From Halobacillus massiliensis (lineage in GTDB: Bacteria; Bacillota; Bacilli; Bacillales; Halobacillaceae), in assembly GCF_900166625.1 (NCBI RefSeq), contig NZ_LT800499.1, forward strand, positions 1,406,630 to 1,470,629: DNA of 64,000 nucleotides, in the 5' to 3' direction. The notes beneath the pieces are model-generated. The model was not told where the DNA came from. It was given only the letters and a program-made list of their open reading frames with translations, and did not search any database. Shown here one piece after another: positions 42,851 through 51,686 of this stretch. Within the stretch, counting starts at the first letter, position 1; each line of letters opens with the position of its first letter. Both the position numbers and the translations under genes were made by a program.

Positions 42851-43885
42851 ATGGTTAGAGAATGGAATTATTTAAGAGTGTTAGCATGCCTATCCATTGT
42901 TTTCCTGCATAGTACAACCAATATGGGAAGACAATTGGGTCTCCCTGATTCAGAATTATATACGTTAGCAAGAGTATTACTATGTTATGCCACCCCAACT
43001 TTTATTGTTTTATCAGAAATCATTTTGGCAAATCGATATCCAGATAAATTGCCGGAAGGGTTTTTTAGAAAGAGATTTAAATTCATTCTATTACCTTATT
43101 TCTCGTTTGCCATTATTGATGCATTAGTAAAGAACTATATAGATCCAAATATTATTGTATCGCAAAAGATTGTTGACAATATGTTTTTTGGCCAATTTGA
43201 AGGGTATTTTATACTAATCATTCTGCAGTTTTATATTCTTCATTATATTGTGGTGACTTTTAATGTGTCTATGAAAACTCTACTGCCTATCAGTTTCTTT
43301 GTAATGTGCATTCATTTAATGGCTTTCAATTCAGGCTTTCAATTTCTACAAGATTATACAAAGTATCATAAGCTTTTCTTTACTGCCTGGTTTGGCTATT
43401 TTACTGTCGCTTTTATTATTGGTAAGTACTATAAAGAAGTTTTACACTTTCTTGAAAAAAATAAATGGCTTCCTTTCTTATGTATGTTCTTTTCAATTGC
43501 TATTATATATATTAATTTTCAAAATGGAGAAACAGGTGTACATTCTCGCAGATTAGATTTATATGCATTTACGATTTTCTTAAGCTTAAGTGTCCTGAGC
43601 TTGAAGCGTTACTTTATTGATTCTAAGATCATAAATCTAATTAGTAACTATTCGTTAGGAATTTATTTAGTGCATTGGCAAGTCCAGCGGCTTATCGCCC
43701 CGTATGCTGGAGATTTTTTCGGCAGAAACAGTATAGGGGTAATTGGTTTATTCATAATATCATTACTGCTTACAATCTTGATTATTAAAATAATCTCTAT
43801 TCTTCCTTTAGGAGCTTTCGTTGTCGGGAATACGAAGAGAAGAAGTTATCAAGACAAGAAAAAAGCACTTCCTGCAGTAAGTTAA
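42851..43885 (+). CDS. Acyltransferase family 3 membrane protein
   Basis: The 344-residue protein has about ten membrane helices and the acyltransferase-3 start: REWNYLRVLACLSIVFLHSTTN (near residues 3-24), with the conserved arginine and histidine, then a late SNYSLGIYLVHWQVQR motif. Such enzymes acylate sugars of surface polymers or lipids, often O-acetylating teichoic acid or exopolysaccharide. Position between tagO and tagB-tagD supports a role in the same polymer. ATG follows GAAGAGGAG. Confidence 0.85.
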   Translation: MVREWNYLRVLACLSIVFLHSTTNMGRQLGLPDSELYTLARVLLCYATPTFIVLSEIILANRYPDKLPEGFFRKRFKFILLPYFSFAIIDALVKNYIDPNIIVSQKIVDNMFFGQFEGYFILIILQFYILHYIVVTFNVSMKTLLPISFFVMCIHLMAFNSGFQFLQDYTKYHKLFFTAWFGYFTVAFIIGKYYKEVLHFLEKNKWLPFLCMFFSIAIIYINFQNGETGVHSRRLDLYAFTIFLSLSVLSLKRYFIDSKIINLISNYSLGIYLVHWQVQRLIAPYAGDFFGRNSIGVIGLFIISLLLTILIIKIISILPLGAFVVGNTKRRSYQDKKKALPAVS

Positions 43886-43921
43886 AAAAGCTCCATGTGC
43901 CTAATGCACATGGAGCTTTTA
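43884..43921. terminator. Bidirectional terminator, acyltransferase / tagB
   Basis: AAAAGCTCCATGTGC and GCACATGGAGCTTTT form a 15-bp perfect stem. Confidence 0.93.
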
Positions 43922-45106
43922 ATGTTGACTTACAAATTCAGGAAGTCTTGATGTTTTTTTATCATATACAGCTTCAATTAATTTTTCACTGGATCGGCCA
44001 TCGGAAAACTCATTCCATTGCTTTGAAAATCGTTTGATTAATTCAAAATTAAAGTTTTCTTCCCAAAGAATTTCAATAATTTCCTGAGTAGTATATGCTA
44101 CTGGTCCTGGTGTCATGGTATGATAGTCTTCCCAAAATCCCCTCACCCTTACATATTCTTCTAAATCAAAAGAGTAGAAAATCATTGGCTTGTTCAGCAA
44201 TGAAAACTCGTAAGGTATTGAAGAATAATCAGTAATTAGAACATCAGTAATTAACAACAGATGATTAATATGCACACCGCTGGAGACATCCACTATAAAT
44301 TCAGGATAAGGATTGTGAAAGTTCGAATTAACTGCTGGATGAAGCTTTAGAAGAAGTATGCTGTCTTCCTGAAGCGATTCATACATCAATTTAAGGTCCA
44401 GCTGAATTTCAGGGTTTGTTAATTGATGCTCTCTAAAGGTTGGGGCGTACAGCAGAACTTTCTTGCCTTTAATTTGGGAGAATTGTTGTCTTAATTTTTT
44501 CTCAATTTGGCTATGGTCATCATAGAAGAAATCTGTTCGCGGAATCCCTGTTTTTAAAATATTATGATCTTCTAAATCAAAACTTTTCTTGAAAATTTCT
44601 GCCATTTTATCTGATCCCACAATCACTTTGTCAAACCGCTGATAGACTTTTCGAAACCTCTCTTTTGCTTTCATAGTCCGCCCTTCAATCGAAGGGTCAG
44701 CCAGCCCAAATCGTTTCACGGCACCCGATGCATGCCATAATTGAATACACTCTACATTTTTCTTAAAGTTAACAGCAGCTAGAAAACCAAAATAATTATC
44801 TACAAACACTTTTTCCGAAGTCGCCAGATGATAAATAGACTTTACAAACGCTAAAGGCTTCTTGGGTTGGAATGGCAATACAGTCGTTTGTTTATCCTCT
44901 TGAAAAGAAAATTGGCATCGAGCTTCTTTTAAAATTACGATGTCTCCTCTGTACTGTTGTTTCTTTAGAGCTTCAACTGTAAACAAAATATTATCCCCAA
45001 AAGAAGAAACAAAAACCGTTTTCTTCCGTTGGGGAGCACGTTTAGCAATATTAAAAATAACCTTCACGATAAGCAAATAAATGCTTATCAAAAAGTCTCT
45101 AACCAT
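43919..45106 (-). CDS. tagB: CDP-glycerol glycerophosphotransferase, primase type (TagB-like)
   Basis: TagB adds the first glycerol phosphate to the ManNAc-GlcNAc-PP-undecaprenyl linker. The 395-residue length is close to B. subtilis TagB and lacks the long extra domains of TagF. Motifs: IQLWHASGAVKRFG (near 118-131), LLYAPTFREHQL, LLKLHPAVNSN, and ITDYSSIPYEFSLLNKPMIFY, which carry the histidines and the acidic-serine triad of the glycerophosphotransferase fold. An N-terminal hydrophobic stretch fits peripheral membrane attachment. It overlaps tagD by eight bases, so both share one transcript. Terminal identity as TagB versus TagF-like is inferred from length and tagD linkage. Confidence 0.87.
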   Translation of the reverse strand: MVRDFLISIYLLIVKVIFNIAKRAPQRKKTVFVSSFGDNILFTVEALKKQQYRGDIVILKEARCQFSFQEDKQTTVLPFQPKKPLAFVKSIYHLATSEKVFVDNYFGFLAAVNFKKNVECIQLWHASGAVKRFGLADPSIEGRTMKAKERFRKVYQRFDKVIVGSDKMAEIFKKSFDLEDHNILKTGIPRTDFFYDDHSQIEKKLRQQFSQIKGKKVLLYAPTFREHQLTNPEIQLDLKLMYESLQEDSILLLKLHPAVNSNFHNPYPEFIVDVSSGVHINHLLLITDVLITDYSSIPYEFSLLNKPMIFYSFDLEEYVRVRGFWEDYHTMTPGPVAYTTQEIIEILWEENFNFELIKRFSKQWNEFSDGRSSEKLIEAVYDKKTSRLPEFVSQH

Positions 45107-45497
45107 TGTTCACATCCAGTAAATCGTCTTTAATTTTACTAGTTGAAATTCCAACAGTACGAGGGAGATACACGACTTCACAATAATCTTTTAAGTGGTC
45201 GAATTTACCTTTCCAATCATCACCCATAACGAACACGTCCACATCGTACTTCTGAACGTCTTCTACTTTTTGCTCCCAATTATCTTCAGCTATTACTTCA
45301 TCGACGTAGCGGATAGCTTCAAGTATCATTTTACGGTTTTCAAAGCTGTGATAAGCTTCTTTATTCTTAATAGCATTAAATTCATCTGATGAAATAGCGA
45401 CGATCAAATAATCTCCTAGATCTTTTGCGCGTTTTAATAGATTAATATGTCCCCAGTGGAGTAAATCAAAGGTTCCATAAGTGATTACTTTTTTCAT
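45099..45497 (-). CDS. tagD: Glycerol-3-phosphate cytidylyltransferase
   Basis: TagD makes CDP-glycerol, the donor for teichoic acid synthesis, from CTP and glycerol-3-phosphate. The 132-residue protein has the HxGH nucleotide motif in GTFDLLHWGHINLL (about 7-20) and the RTVGISTSKIK signature near the end (matching RTxGISTT). Length is as expected. ATG at 45497 follows AAGGAGGAG; the frame open to 45533 has no such support. A sigma-A promoter with tandem TGTAAA-type repeats lies just upstream. Confidence 0.95.
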   Translation of the reverse strand: MKKVITYGTFDLLHWGHINLLKRAKDLGDYLIVAISSDEFNAIKNKEAYHSFENRKMILEAIRYVDEVIAEDNWEQKVEDVQKYDVDVFVMGDDWKGKFDHLKDYCEVVYLPRTVGISTSKIKDDLLDVNNG

Positions 45498-45531
45498 TAT
45501 ATGTTTCTCCTCCTTGGTTGTTAAACATACC

Positions 45532-45582
45532 ATTATAGAGTATATACCATTATTTTTACAAAACTAAAACACTATATTTACA
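45532..45582 (-). promoter_or_regulatory. tagD promoter with tandem WalR/PhoP-like repeats
   Basis: On the - strand the -10 is TATAAT (45532-45537) and the -35 TTGTAA (45556-45561), spacer 18. TGTAAA, TGTTTT and TGTAAA occur at 45577-45582, 45566-45571 and 45555-45560, each 11 bases apart. This fits the WalR pattern TGTWAH-N5-TGTWAH, with the middle copy one mismatch. Confidence 0.65.
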
Positions 45583-45703
45583 ATATGATGAAATTTCTAT
45601 TATATAATACTTAGTATCTCTGTCTATTATATAGTACAAGATGTTACAAATTAAAACAACTGAATCTAATAAATTACATTGATTCCCAGGATGGAATTCT
45701 TCA

Positions 45704-45847
45704 TTAGAGTAGTTGTTTAATCATCTCTATGGCTCGTGGGTATTCGGATTTCAATTTCCTTATTATAGAGAAACGGTTCCCTCAAAATAGCTTGTTTTTA
45801 AAGGGCGCCCCGTAAGGATACTCGGGCTGAAAACATTCTCGATATTT
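45704..45847 (-). pseudogene. Remnant of an unidentified coding sequence
   Basis: On the - strand a frame reads K-Y-R-E-C-F-Q-P-E-Y-P-Y-G-A-P-F-K-N-K-L-F, then a TGA, then continues in the same frame as G-N-R-F-S-I-I-R-K-L-K and E-Y-P-R-A-I-E-M-I-K-Q-L-L before a TAA. The residue pattern is protein-like but has no start and one internal stop. It abuts the autolysin terminator. I cannot name the parent family. The surrounding 390 bases hold no other gene. Confidence 0.4.
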
Positions 45848-45884
45848 AAAAAAAGCAGTTCTCCTAGGAGAACTGCTTTTTACA
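45848..45884. terminator. Terminator downstream of the glucosaminidase gene
   Basis: AAAAAGCAGTTCTCCT directly faces AGGAGAACTGCTTTTT, flanked by A-run and T-run. Confidence 0.92.
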
Positions 45885-45888
45885 TTTT

Positions 45889-48459
45889 CTACTTCTCGAT
45901 GATGTAGTTATTATTGATACCACTGCTTGACCATGCTGTGGATCCATTGAAATGGATTTGATACCATTCTTTATTTTTAATAAGGTTATTTCGGTTATCC
46001 AAAACACCTGCAACCAGATCTCCAGTTTGAATAGAACCTACTGGAGCATAAGAAACAGAGGCACCAGATCTTACGTTTAAATTACTTACTTTAACTTCCA
46101 AAAGATTAAGTGAATCAATATAATCTCCACTGACCCATCCTTTATTACCGTCAGAAGAGATTTCATACCATGAACCGTTTGTTCCTAATACATCGACGTT
46201 ACTGCCAGAAGGTATCGTAGCTATAACTGAATCACTAGTAGATGGCCCTTTTCTTACATTTAGATTAGAACCAGGATTTACCGTGACTACTCCCTTAACA
46301 TTCTCAGGATAATCTATATAAGTTCGAGAAGGCGGACTCGGATCAGGCTCAGGAGTTGAAGAAGGCTGTCCTACATATGCCGGTACATCGTAAACTAATG
46401 CATAATTATCTAATGCATCATAAATATTAGCAATAGTTTTTGTTTGAATTTCGGCCCAAGCAACATGGGTAGCATATTGATGGTGGCCCGGGGAGTCAGG
46501 GTTCCATCGCATTTTATAGAGAGTGTCCTGTCCGCTGTGTACATAATTAACGGATACGAATTTGGCTCCGCCAATTATTGCGGACTCAGGTGTAAACCAC
46601 CCCTCATTAAATGCTCTCTTTGCTCCGCCTGAAACCGGTGCATTGTCAACGGCACCAATACCATAAACGTTGTAGACAGTATGCGTTTTGTTACTTTCAG
46701 AAACCACATTGCCATTCCTGTCTACTGGAACTCCTCTTGCTAACGTAGAAGTGCCATAACCAGTTTCATGAATAGCATGAGAAATCAAATAAGCTTCATT
46801 AATACCGTGAACCTTGCCTGCTTCTATAAACGAAGATGCTTTTCCTTTTAGTACTCCAGCATTATAGAGAACCTTACTGTTCGTTTCTGCAGCATCCAAT
46901 CCAGCTGGCTGTGACAATTTTAAAAACTGATAATAACTTGAGGAATTCTTGTCGAAGTTATCAGGATTTAAATAAAAAGCCACTTGTTCTCTGGAAGCGG
47001 AAATTCTTCCTGCTCCATCAGCTTTTGGTGTTCTTGTCATTTGAACATCCAAAACATCATTAAAGTTATGATTATAATTTGTTATTTCATAGTTTAATTT
47101 TTCTATACTAACTTGATTTTTGTGAATATATCCTTTTTTATTCTGACCATTTATATATGCCTCAGCTTCGAACCAGTTATTGCTGAAGGTTTTGATGTTT
47201 AGAATTTCGTTTTTATCGTATACATGCACAATATTTGATTGCTTCGATGCTCTTTCATACATAATGGTTTGATTTTCAGCTGCCAGACCGCTGATTTTTT
47301 CCTGGTCGCTTTTCAGGTTATCGACGTGCGATTTTGCGATAAATCCAATGTGGGGTTTTGAGTTTAAATATACTGTAGCTTCATACCAGTTAGGTGAAAA
47401 ATCTCTGTATTGAAGAATTGTTCCCTGCTCATATGTTTTTAATTTCTTAGAGCTTGTGGAAGTCTCGTTGAATACATGAGTTGGTGCTTCTAAACCAATT
47501 CCCTTGTGAGTATTATCCCCATGAGAAGGTTTTCGGACATGGCTTTTATGAATATATCCTGTTTTTTTAACTCCATTTACACCTTTTTCGACAATGTACC
47601 AGTCGTTAGAATAGGCTTTAAATGAGAGAGTGGTTCCTTCTGGAAAAGCCTTTATAACATGAGAATTGGTGCTTGCATCAGCATAGACGTTAGTCTGTTC
47701 CAATATAGAAATGCCTGTATCTTCTGCACCATGTTTTTCCCCGGTTTCTACATGGCTTTTATGAATGTAGCCGGTTTTTCGCTCATGATTGATAATAACT
47801 GTAGCCTCATACCAATCATTTAAATATGATTTATACAAAAGAATCCTTCCGTATGGATAAGATTTTAAAACCTTGGAACCTGTGTCAGCCTTAGAATAAA
47901 CATTTGTTTTATTTTGCAGAGCAATTCCTGTAAAATCTTCTTGTTCCTCCACGGCTGTCTCTACATGACTTTTGTGAATATATCCTGTATGAGGCTGGTA
48001 GTTTAAATACACGGTGGTTTCATACCAATCATGAGAGAAAGTTTTATACTTGAGAATAGAGCCTTGCCCATATGATTTTAAAGCTTTAGAGTCAATATTT
48101 GCTTTATCATACACGCTAACGACACTATTAATAGCCCGGCCTTGTAGGCCGTGCTGTTTATTTACTGAATTGTTAACATCGTCTTTATGTATATACCCGG
48201 TGTAAGCCTTATAGTTCAAATATACAGTAGCAATATACCAGTTATTGCTATGCGGTTTATATCGGAGAATAGAACCTTTTGTATATTGTTTAAGGACTTT
48301 AGAACTTTTACTTTCTATACTATAGACTTTTGTAGGTTCCTTAAGAGCAACACCTCTTATTTCACCTTCTGCTGCAACTTTCTCAATCATTGGTGTTACT
48401 GATAATAATGGAACAAAGAACAGTGCAGCCAAAAAAAACTTTAAAAAGCTTAAACTCAT
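45889..48459 (-). CDS. Secreted N-acetylglucosaminidase (autolysin) with tandem SH3-like repeats
   Basis: The 856-residue protein has a signal peptide (about 1-30, ending VAAEG). Six repeats of about 63-70 residues follow (about 32-440), each with a V-Y, a W-Y/F near the middle and an end like TGYIHKSHV. Next is a LytD-type glucosaminidase domain (about 530-700) with the glutamate of SHAIHETGYGTSTLARG and YNVYGIGAVDN, then a proline-rich linker and two further SH3 type-3 domains at the C-terminus. Predicted role: cutting peptidoglycan glycan strands, with the repeats holding it on teichoic acid or peptidoglycan. AGGAGG lies eleven bases before ATG. Confidence 0.9.
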   Translation of the reverse strand: MSLSFLKFFLAALFFVPLLSVTPMIEKVAAEGEIRGVALKEPTKVYSIESKSSKVLKQYTKGSILRYKPHSNNWYIATVYLNYKAYTGYIHKDDVNNSVNKQHGLQGRAINSVVSVYDKANIDSKALKSYGQGSILKYKTFSHDWYETTVYLNYQPHTGYIHKSHVETAVEEQEDFTGIALQNKTNVYSKADTGSKVLKSYPYGRILLYKSYLNDWYEATVIINHERKTGYIHKSHVETGEKHGAEDTGISILEQTNVYADASTNSHVIKAFPEGTTLSFKAYSNDWYIVEKGVNGVKKTGYIHKSHVRKPSHGDNTHKGIGLEAPTHVFNETSTSSKKLKTYEQGTILQYRDFSPNWYEATVYLNSKPHIGFIAKSHVDNLKSDQEKISGLAAENQTIMYERASKQSNIVHVYDKNEILNIKTFSNNWFEAEAYINGQNKKGYIHKNQVSIEKLNYEITNYNHNFNDVLDVQMTRTPKADGAGRISASREQVAFYLNPDNFDKNSSSYYQFLKLSQPAGLDAAETNSKVLYNAGVLKGKASSFIEAGKVHGINEAYLISHAIHETGYGTSTLARGVPVDRNGNVVSESNKTHTVYNVYGIGAVDNAPVSGGAKRAFNEGWFTPESAIIGGAKFVSVNYVHSGQDTLYKMRWNPDSPGHHQYATHVAWAEIQTKTIANIYDALDNYALVYDVPAYVGQPSSTPEPDPSPPSRTYIDYPENVKGVVTVNPGSNLNVRKGPSTSDSVIATIPSGSNVDVLGTNGSWYEISSDGNKGWVSGDYIDSLNLLEVKVSNLNVRSGASVSYAPVGSIQTGDLVAGVLDNRNNLIKNKEWYQIHFNGSTAWSSSGINNNYIIEK

Positions 48460-48832
48460 CTACTTTTTTTCCTCCTAGTTTCTTAGGTTTTCATTTTTTA
48501 CACTTTAAGGAGTTATGACATAGGCCTCACCCTCTCCAAAGTATTTAAAGCATATGAAAAAATGAAATAGGAAAAAAGTAGAGATAGTACATATCTATTA
48601 CTATTTATCTATTTATTTCATGGTGTTCATTATTATGGACATAGTATATCACTATGTTACAAATAAATGAATGAAATATTACGAAAAATGATAGAATTTG
48701 TCTATTTATGTCGTCACGGTAAAATTGAAGGCTGTAATAACCCTTCTTATTTGAAAAGTTGATAGAGTCTAAATATAAGGTTAAAATAACCGTTATGAGA
48801 ATTTTTTGTAGTTGATCGGGGGAGATAGCGAT
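48460..48832. other. Divergent promoter region, glucosaminidase / large glycerophosphotransferase
   Basis: About 370 AT-rich bases. No protein-like ORF was seen. GGTTA-AAA-TAACC (about 48779-48792) is a short inverted repeat near the + strand gene. No clear sigma-A promoter can be called with confidence. Confidence 0.45.
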
Positions 48833-51658
48833 ATGGAAGTCCTTAAAAAAGCTTTGGCTTTCTTTTTAGAAAATGAAGATAAAGATAAAAAAAATTCCTT
48901 GGAGCCCTTTGAGCCTTCAGATGTAGAAATTAAAAACATTCAATTACATAAAGAAGTAATGGATATTCATTTGTCAAATATCCCAAAGGAAACAAATGTC
49001 GAAGTATGGGTCGTGAATATGGGGAATAAAGAAGTAGTAAAAAAGATAAAAGTTACTTCACACTCTAAGGCAATTCTGGACCTGAAAAGTTTATGTGTGA
49101 ACGGTAAGTATGCATTTTATTTAACTGCAGAGCAAAAAAAATTCCGGTTAAAACCTTCTAAGGCTTTCCGAATGTATCTGACAGACTGGTCTTTTGCTAA
49201 AGAATTAAATGACTTCTTGATTGTCCCGTATGTAACGATAAAAAACAATTTCAGCTTGGAAGTCATGGATCCTCATTATTATAAAACTTCGAAGAAACTG
49301 CCTCATGTTTTAGAGTTAATTAGTGAAGGAAAAGGGAATATTTTACTCGAAGGTAAGGTTTATGCAGAAGAAAAGTATTTAAATGATTTGGAATTAATGA
49401 TGAGAAAGAGAGGATCGGATCTCGAATATCATTTTCCTGTTGAAAGAGATGGAATGAAATGGCGAACAGCTATAGACTTTGCTTTTTTAAAACCCTCTAA
49501 AGGAATTTGGGATTATTACTTAAAGATTAATAGTGACAGTTTTCGAATAAATGTAGTCCAAAACAGTAATTTAAATCAGTTAGAAAATGTGTTTTCTGCC
49601 AGAAGAGAAGCAAGAGTAAATAACTTTTATATAACAAAAAATAACTACTTGTCTTCAAAGATCCAGGCTTCAGTTATTTATATGGACAGAATTGAAGCGA
49701 AAATTTCAGGCGGCTGTAAAGTGAAGTGTACGGGTGTTTTAGAAAGTTCTTTAATTAAGAATGCAACCGGTAAGGAAGAGGTTTCTATTTTGACCCGGAA
49801 CTATAATGAAAGAATTACTGTGCCTGTAAAACTGAGAAAAATAACTGAAGAACTTTTTGATTATTCGTTTGAAATAGATTATCGAGAGTTAATTCCAGAG
49901 AATAATGAGACACAAAGGTGGGATGTTTTTTTAACACTCCCTTTTAAAAACGACAGCCAAATGGTCCGTTTTAAAGTGGATTGTGAACAATTGGCTTACC
50001 AGTCAAGGGTGAAATGGGACTGTGGCTCAATATATCAAATTTACTTATATTCCACCGTAAATAAACATTTATCAATTGTCTTTAAGGATCTTAGTGTAGA
50101 ACGTGAAATAACAAATATGTCATTAAGAGATCAAAGGATAAAACTAGATGGTTACGCTTATTTAGACACAATAGAGTGGAGAAATAAAGAAGATGTTAAG
50201 AGGGAACTGGTTATCAGAGACCGGGAAACAGAAAATGAATACGTTCTCCCATTAAAAGGTGTAAAAAATAACTTTCAAAGTCACGGTTATTGTTATAACT
50301 ATAGTGGTTTCGAACTTGAATTAAACTTAAACTGTTTTATAAACCTTGGAAATGGCAATAAAAAGATATTTGACTTTTTTATTAGGTTCCATTATAAGGA
50401 CAATATAAAGGAAAGAAGATTAGGAAATAAATTATTTGATTACTATAAGGACGATATAATTGATCGAATAATTATAGAGAAAGAAACCTTTAATGAAATT
50501 GCTTATTTAACTTATACTCCTAGTGGAAATGTTAAATTAGAAGTGAACAGAGTACCACACGAAGCAATGAAATATTTATCAGAAGAGTATTGGGATCAGC
50601 TGGGAGAAGATATTTGGCTCATTGGCGAGCGCTCCAACACTGCTCAAGATACCGGATACCATTTTTTTAAATATTGCCGAGAAATGTATCCTGAAAAAAA
50701 AGTTTATTATGCTATTGATCCTGATTCAAATGAAATCGAAAATGTGTCATCATTAGGAAATGTACTTTATATAGGGAGTATTGACCATTATAAAATCGCT
50801 GCTAAAGCTAGTGCATTTATTGGGTCCCATGATTTAGAGTATTTTCTTCCAGCCAAAGCTATCGAATTCGAATCCTACAAAAAAGGAAAAAGGATTTTTC
50901 TCCAACATGGTGTTCTGGGAAGAAAAAACGTAGAGTACCATAAAGCATTTTATAGATATCCTTTTAATGTATTTTGTGTCAGTTCAACTTCCGAAAAAAA
51001 TTTAGTTGTTAATAAACTTGGATATGATAAAGAAGATGTTGCAATAACTGGCCTTACTCGCTTTGACAATTTAGTAAATAAAAAGACTAATAAAAATTCT
51101 ATCTTATTTATTCCAACTTGGAGAGATTGGTTGCTGACTGAAGATCAATTCTTAGAATCAAATTACTTTAAAAAGTATAAAGGTCTTTTAAATCATCCAA
51201 AGCTCCATAGTCTCCTGGATACTCATAATGTGGAACTTACATTTTTCCCCCATTATCGAATGCAGCCTTTTGTAGAACATTTTGACTTTGCTCACAACAA
51301 AATTAATGTCGTAAAATTGGGCGAGAAGGATGTCCAGAATTTGTTGCTGGAGAATGATTTAATGGTTACTGATTATTCATCCGTTTCTTTCGATTTTAAC
51401 TATATGGATAAGCCTGTACTGTTTTATCATTTTGACCGAGAATCTTTTTTTCGCAAAGGATTATTACGTCCTATCGAGGAAACATTCGTCGGCGATATTT
51501 GCTTTACGGAAGATTTTTTGTTAAAAAAACTCAAAAGTTATATTGAAAATGGATTTCAAGAAAAAGAACTTTTTTTGAATAAGAAACACTTAATATTTGA
51601 TAGAACAGATTTAAACAATTGTGAAAGAGTGTACAATGAAGTTACAGACCAAATATAA
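48833..51658 (+). CDS. Large CDP-glycerol glycerophosphotransferase family protein
   Basis: This 941-residue protein has a glycerophosphotransferase domain only in the last 370 residues. Visible stretches are IFLQHGVLGRKNVEYHK, ITGLTRFDNL, ILFIPTWRDWL, FFPHYRMQPF and VTDYSSVSFDFNYMDKPVLFYHF. The first 570 residues have no catalytic motif I know and look like repeated beta-rich modules, as in TarL/TagF-type N-terminal extensions but longer. It may add glycerol phosphate or another polyol phosphate to a surface polymer. ATG at 48833 follows GGGGGAGA. The next gene, 28 bases downstream, is a second family member. Confidence 0.82.
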   Translation: MEVLKKALAFFLENEDKDKKNSLEPFEPSDVEIKNIQLHKEVMDIHLSNIPKETNVEVWVVNMGNKEVVKKIKVTSHSKAILDLKSLCVNGKYAFYLTAEQKKFRLKPSKAFRMYLTDWSFAKELNDFLIVPYVTIKNNFSLEVMDPHYYKTSKKLPHVLELISEGKGNILLEGKVYAEEKYLNDLELMMRKRGSDLEYHFPVERDGMKWRTAIDFAFLKPSKGIWDYYLKINSDSFRINVVQNSNLNQLENVFSARREARVNNFYITKNNYLSSKIQASVIYMDRIEAKISGGCKVKCTGVLESSLIKNATGKEEVSILTRNYNERITVPVKLRKITEELFDYSFEIDYRELIPENNETQRWDVFLTLPFKNDSQMVRFKVDCEQLAYQSRVKWDCGSIYQIYLYSTVNKHLSIVFKDLSVEREITNMSLRDQRIKLDGYAYLDTIEWRNKEDVKRELVIRDRETENEYVLPLKGVKNNFQSHGYCYNYSGFELELNLNCFINLGNGNKKIFDFFIRFHYKDNIKERRLGNKLFDYYKDDIIDRIIIEKETFNEIAYLTYTPSGNVKLEVNRVPHEAMKYLSEEYWDQLGEDIWLIGERSNTAQDTGYHFFKYCREMYPEKKVYYAIDPDSNEIENVSSLGNVLYIGSIDHYKIAAKASAFIGSHDLEYFLPAKAIEFESYKKGKRIFLQHGVLGRKNVEYHKAFYRYPFNVFCVSSTSEKNLVVNKLGYDKEDVAITGLTRFDNLVNKKTNKNSILFIPTWRDWLLTEDQFLESNYFKKYKGLLNHPKLHSLLDTHNVELTFFPHYRMQPFVEHFDFAHNKINVVKLGEKDVQNLLLENDLMVTDYSSVSFDFNYMDKPVLFYHFDRESFFRKGLLRPIEETFVGDICFTEDFLLKKLKSYIENGFQEKELFLNKKHLIFDRTDLNNCERVYNEVTDQI

Positions 51659-51686
51659 ATCTTGAAAAGAAAGGGTTTTGAATCAT

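Noticed and set aside
45808-45816. GGGCGCCC palindrome as an operator
   Set aside because: It falls within the protein-like remnant reading frame and is short; no adjacent promoter to regulate.
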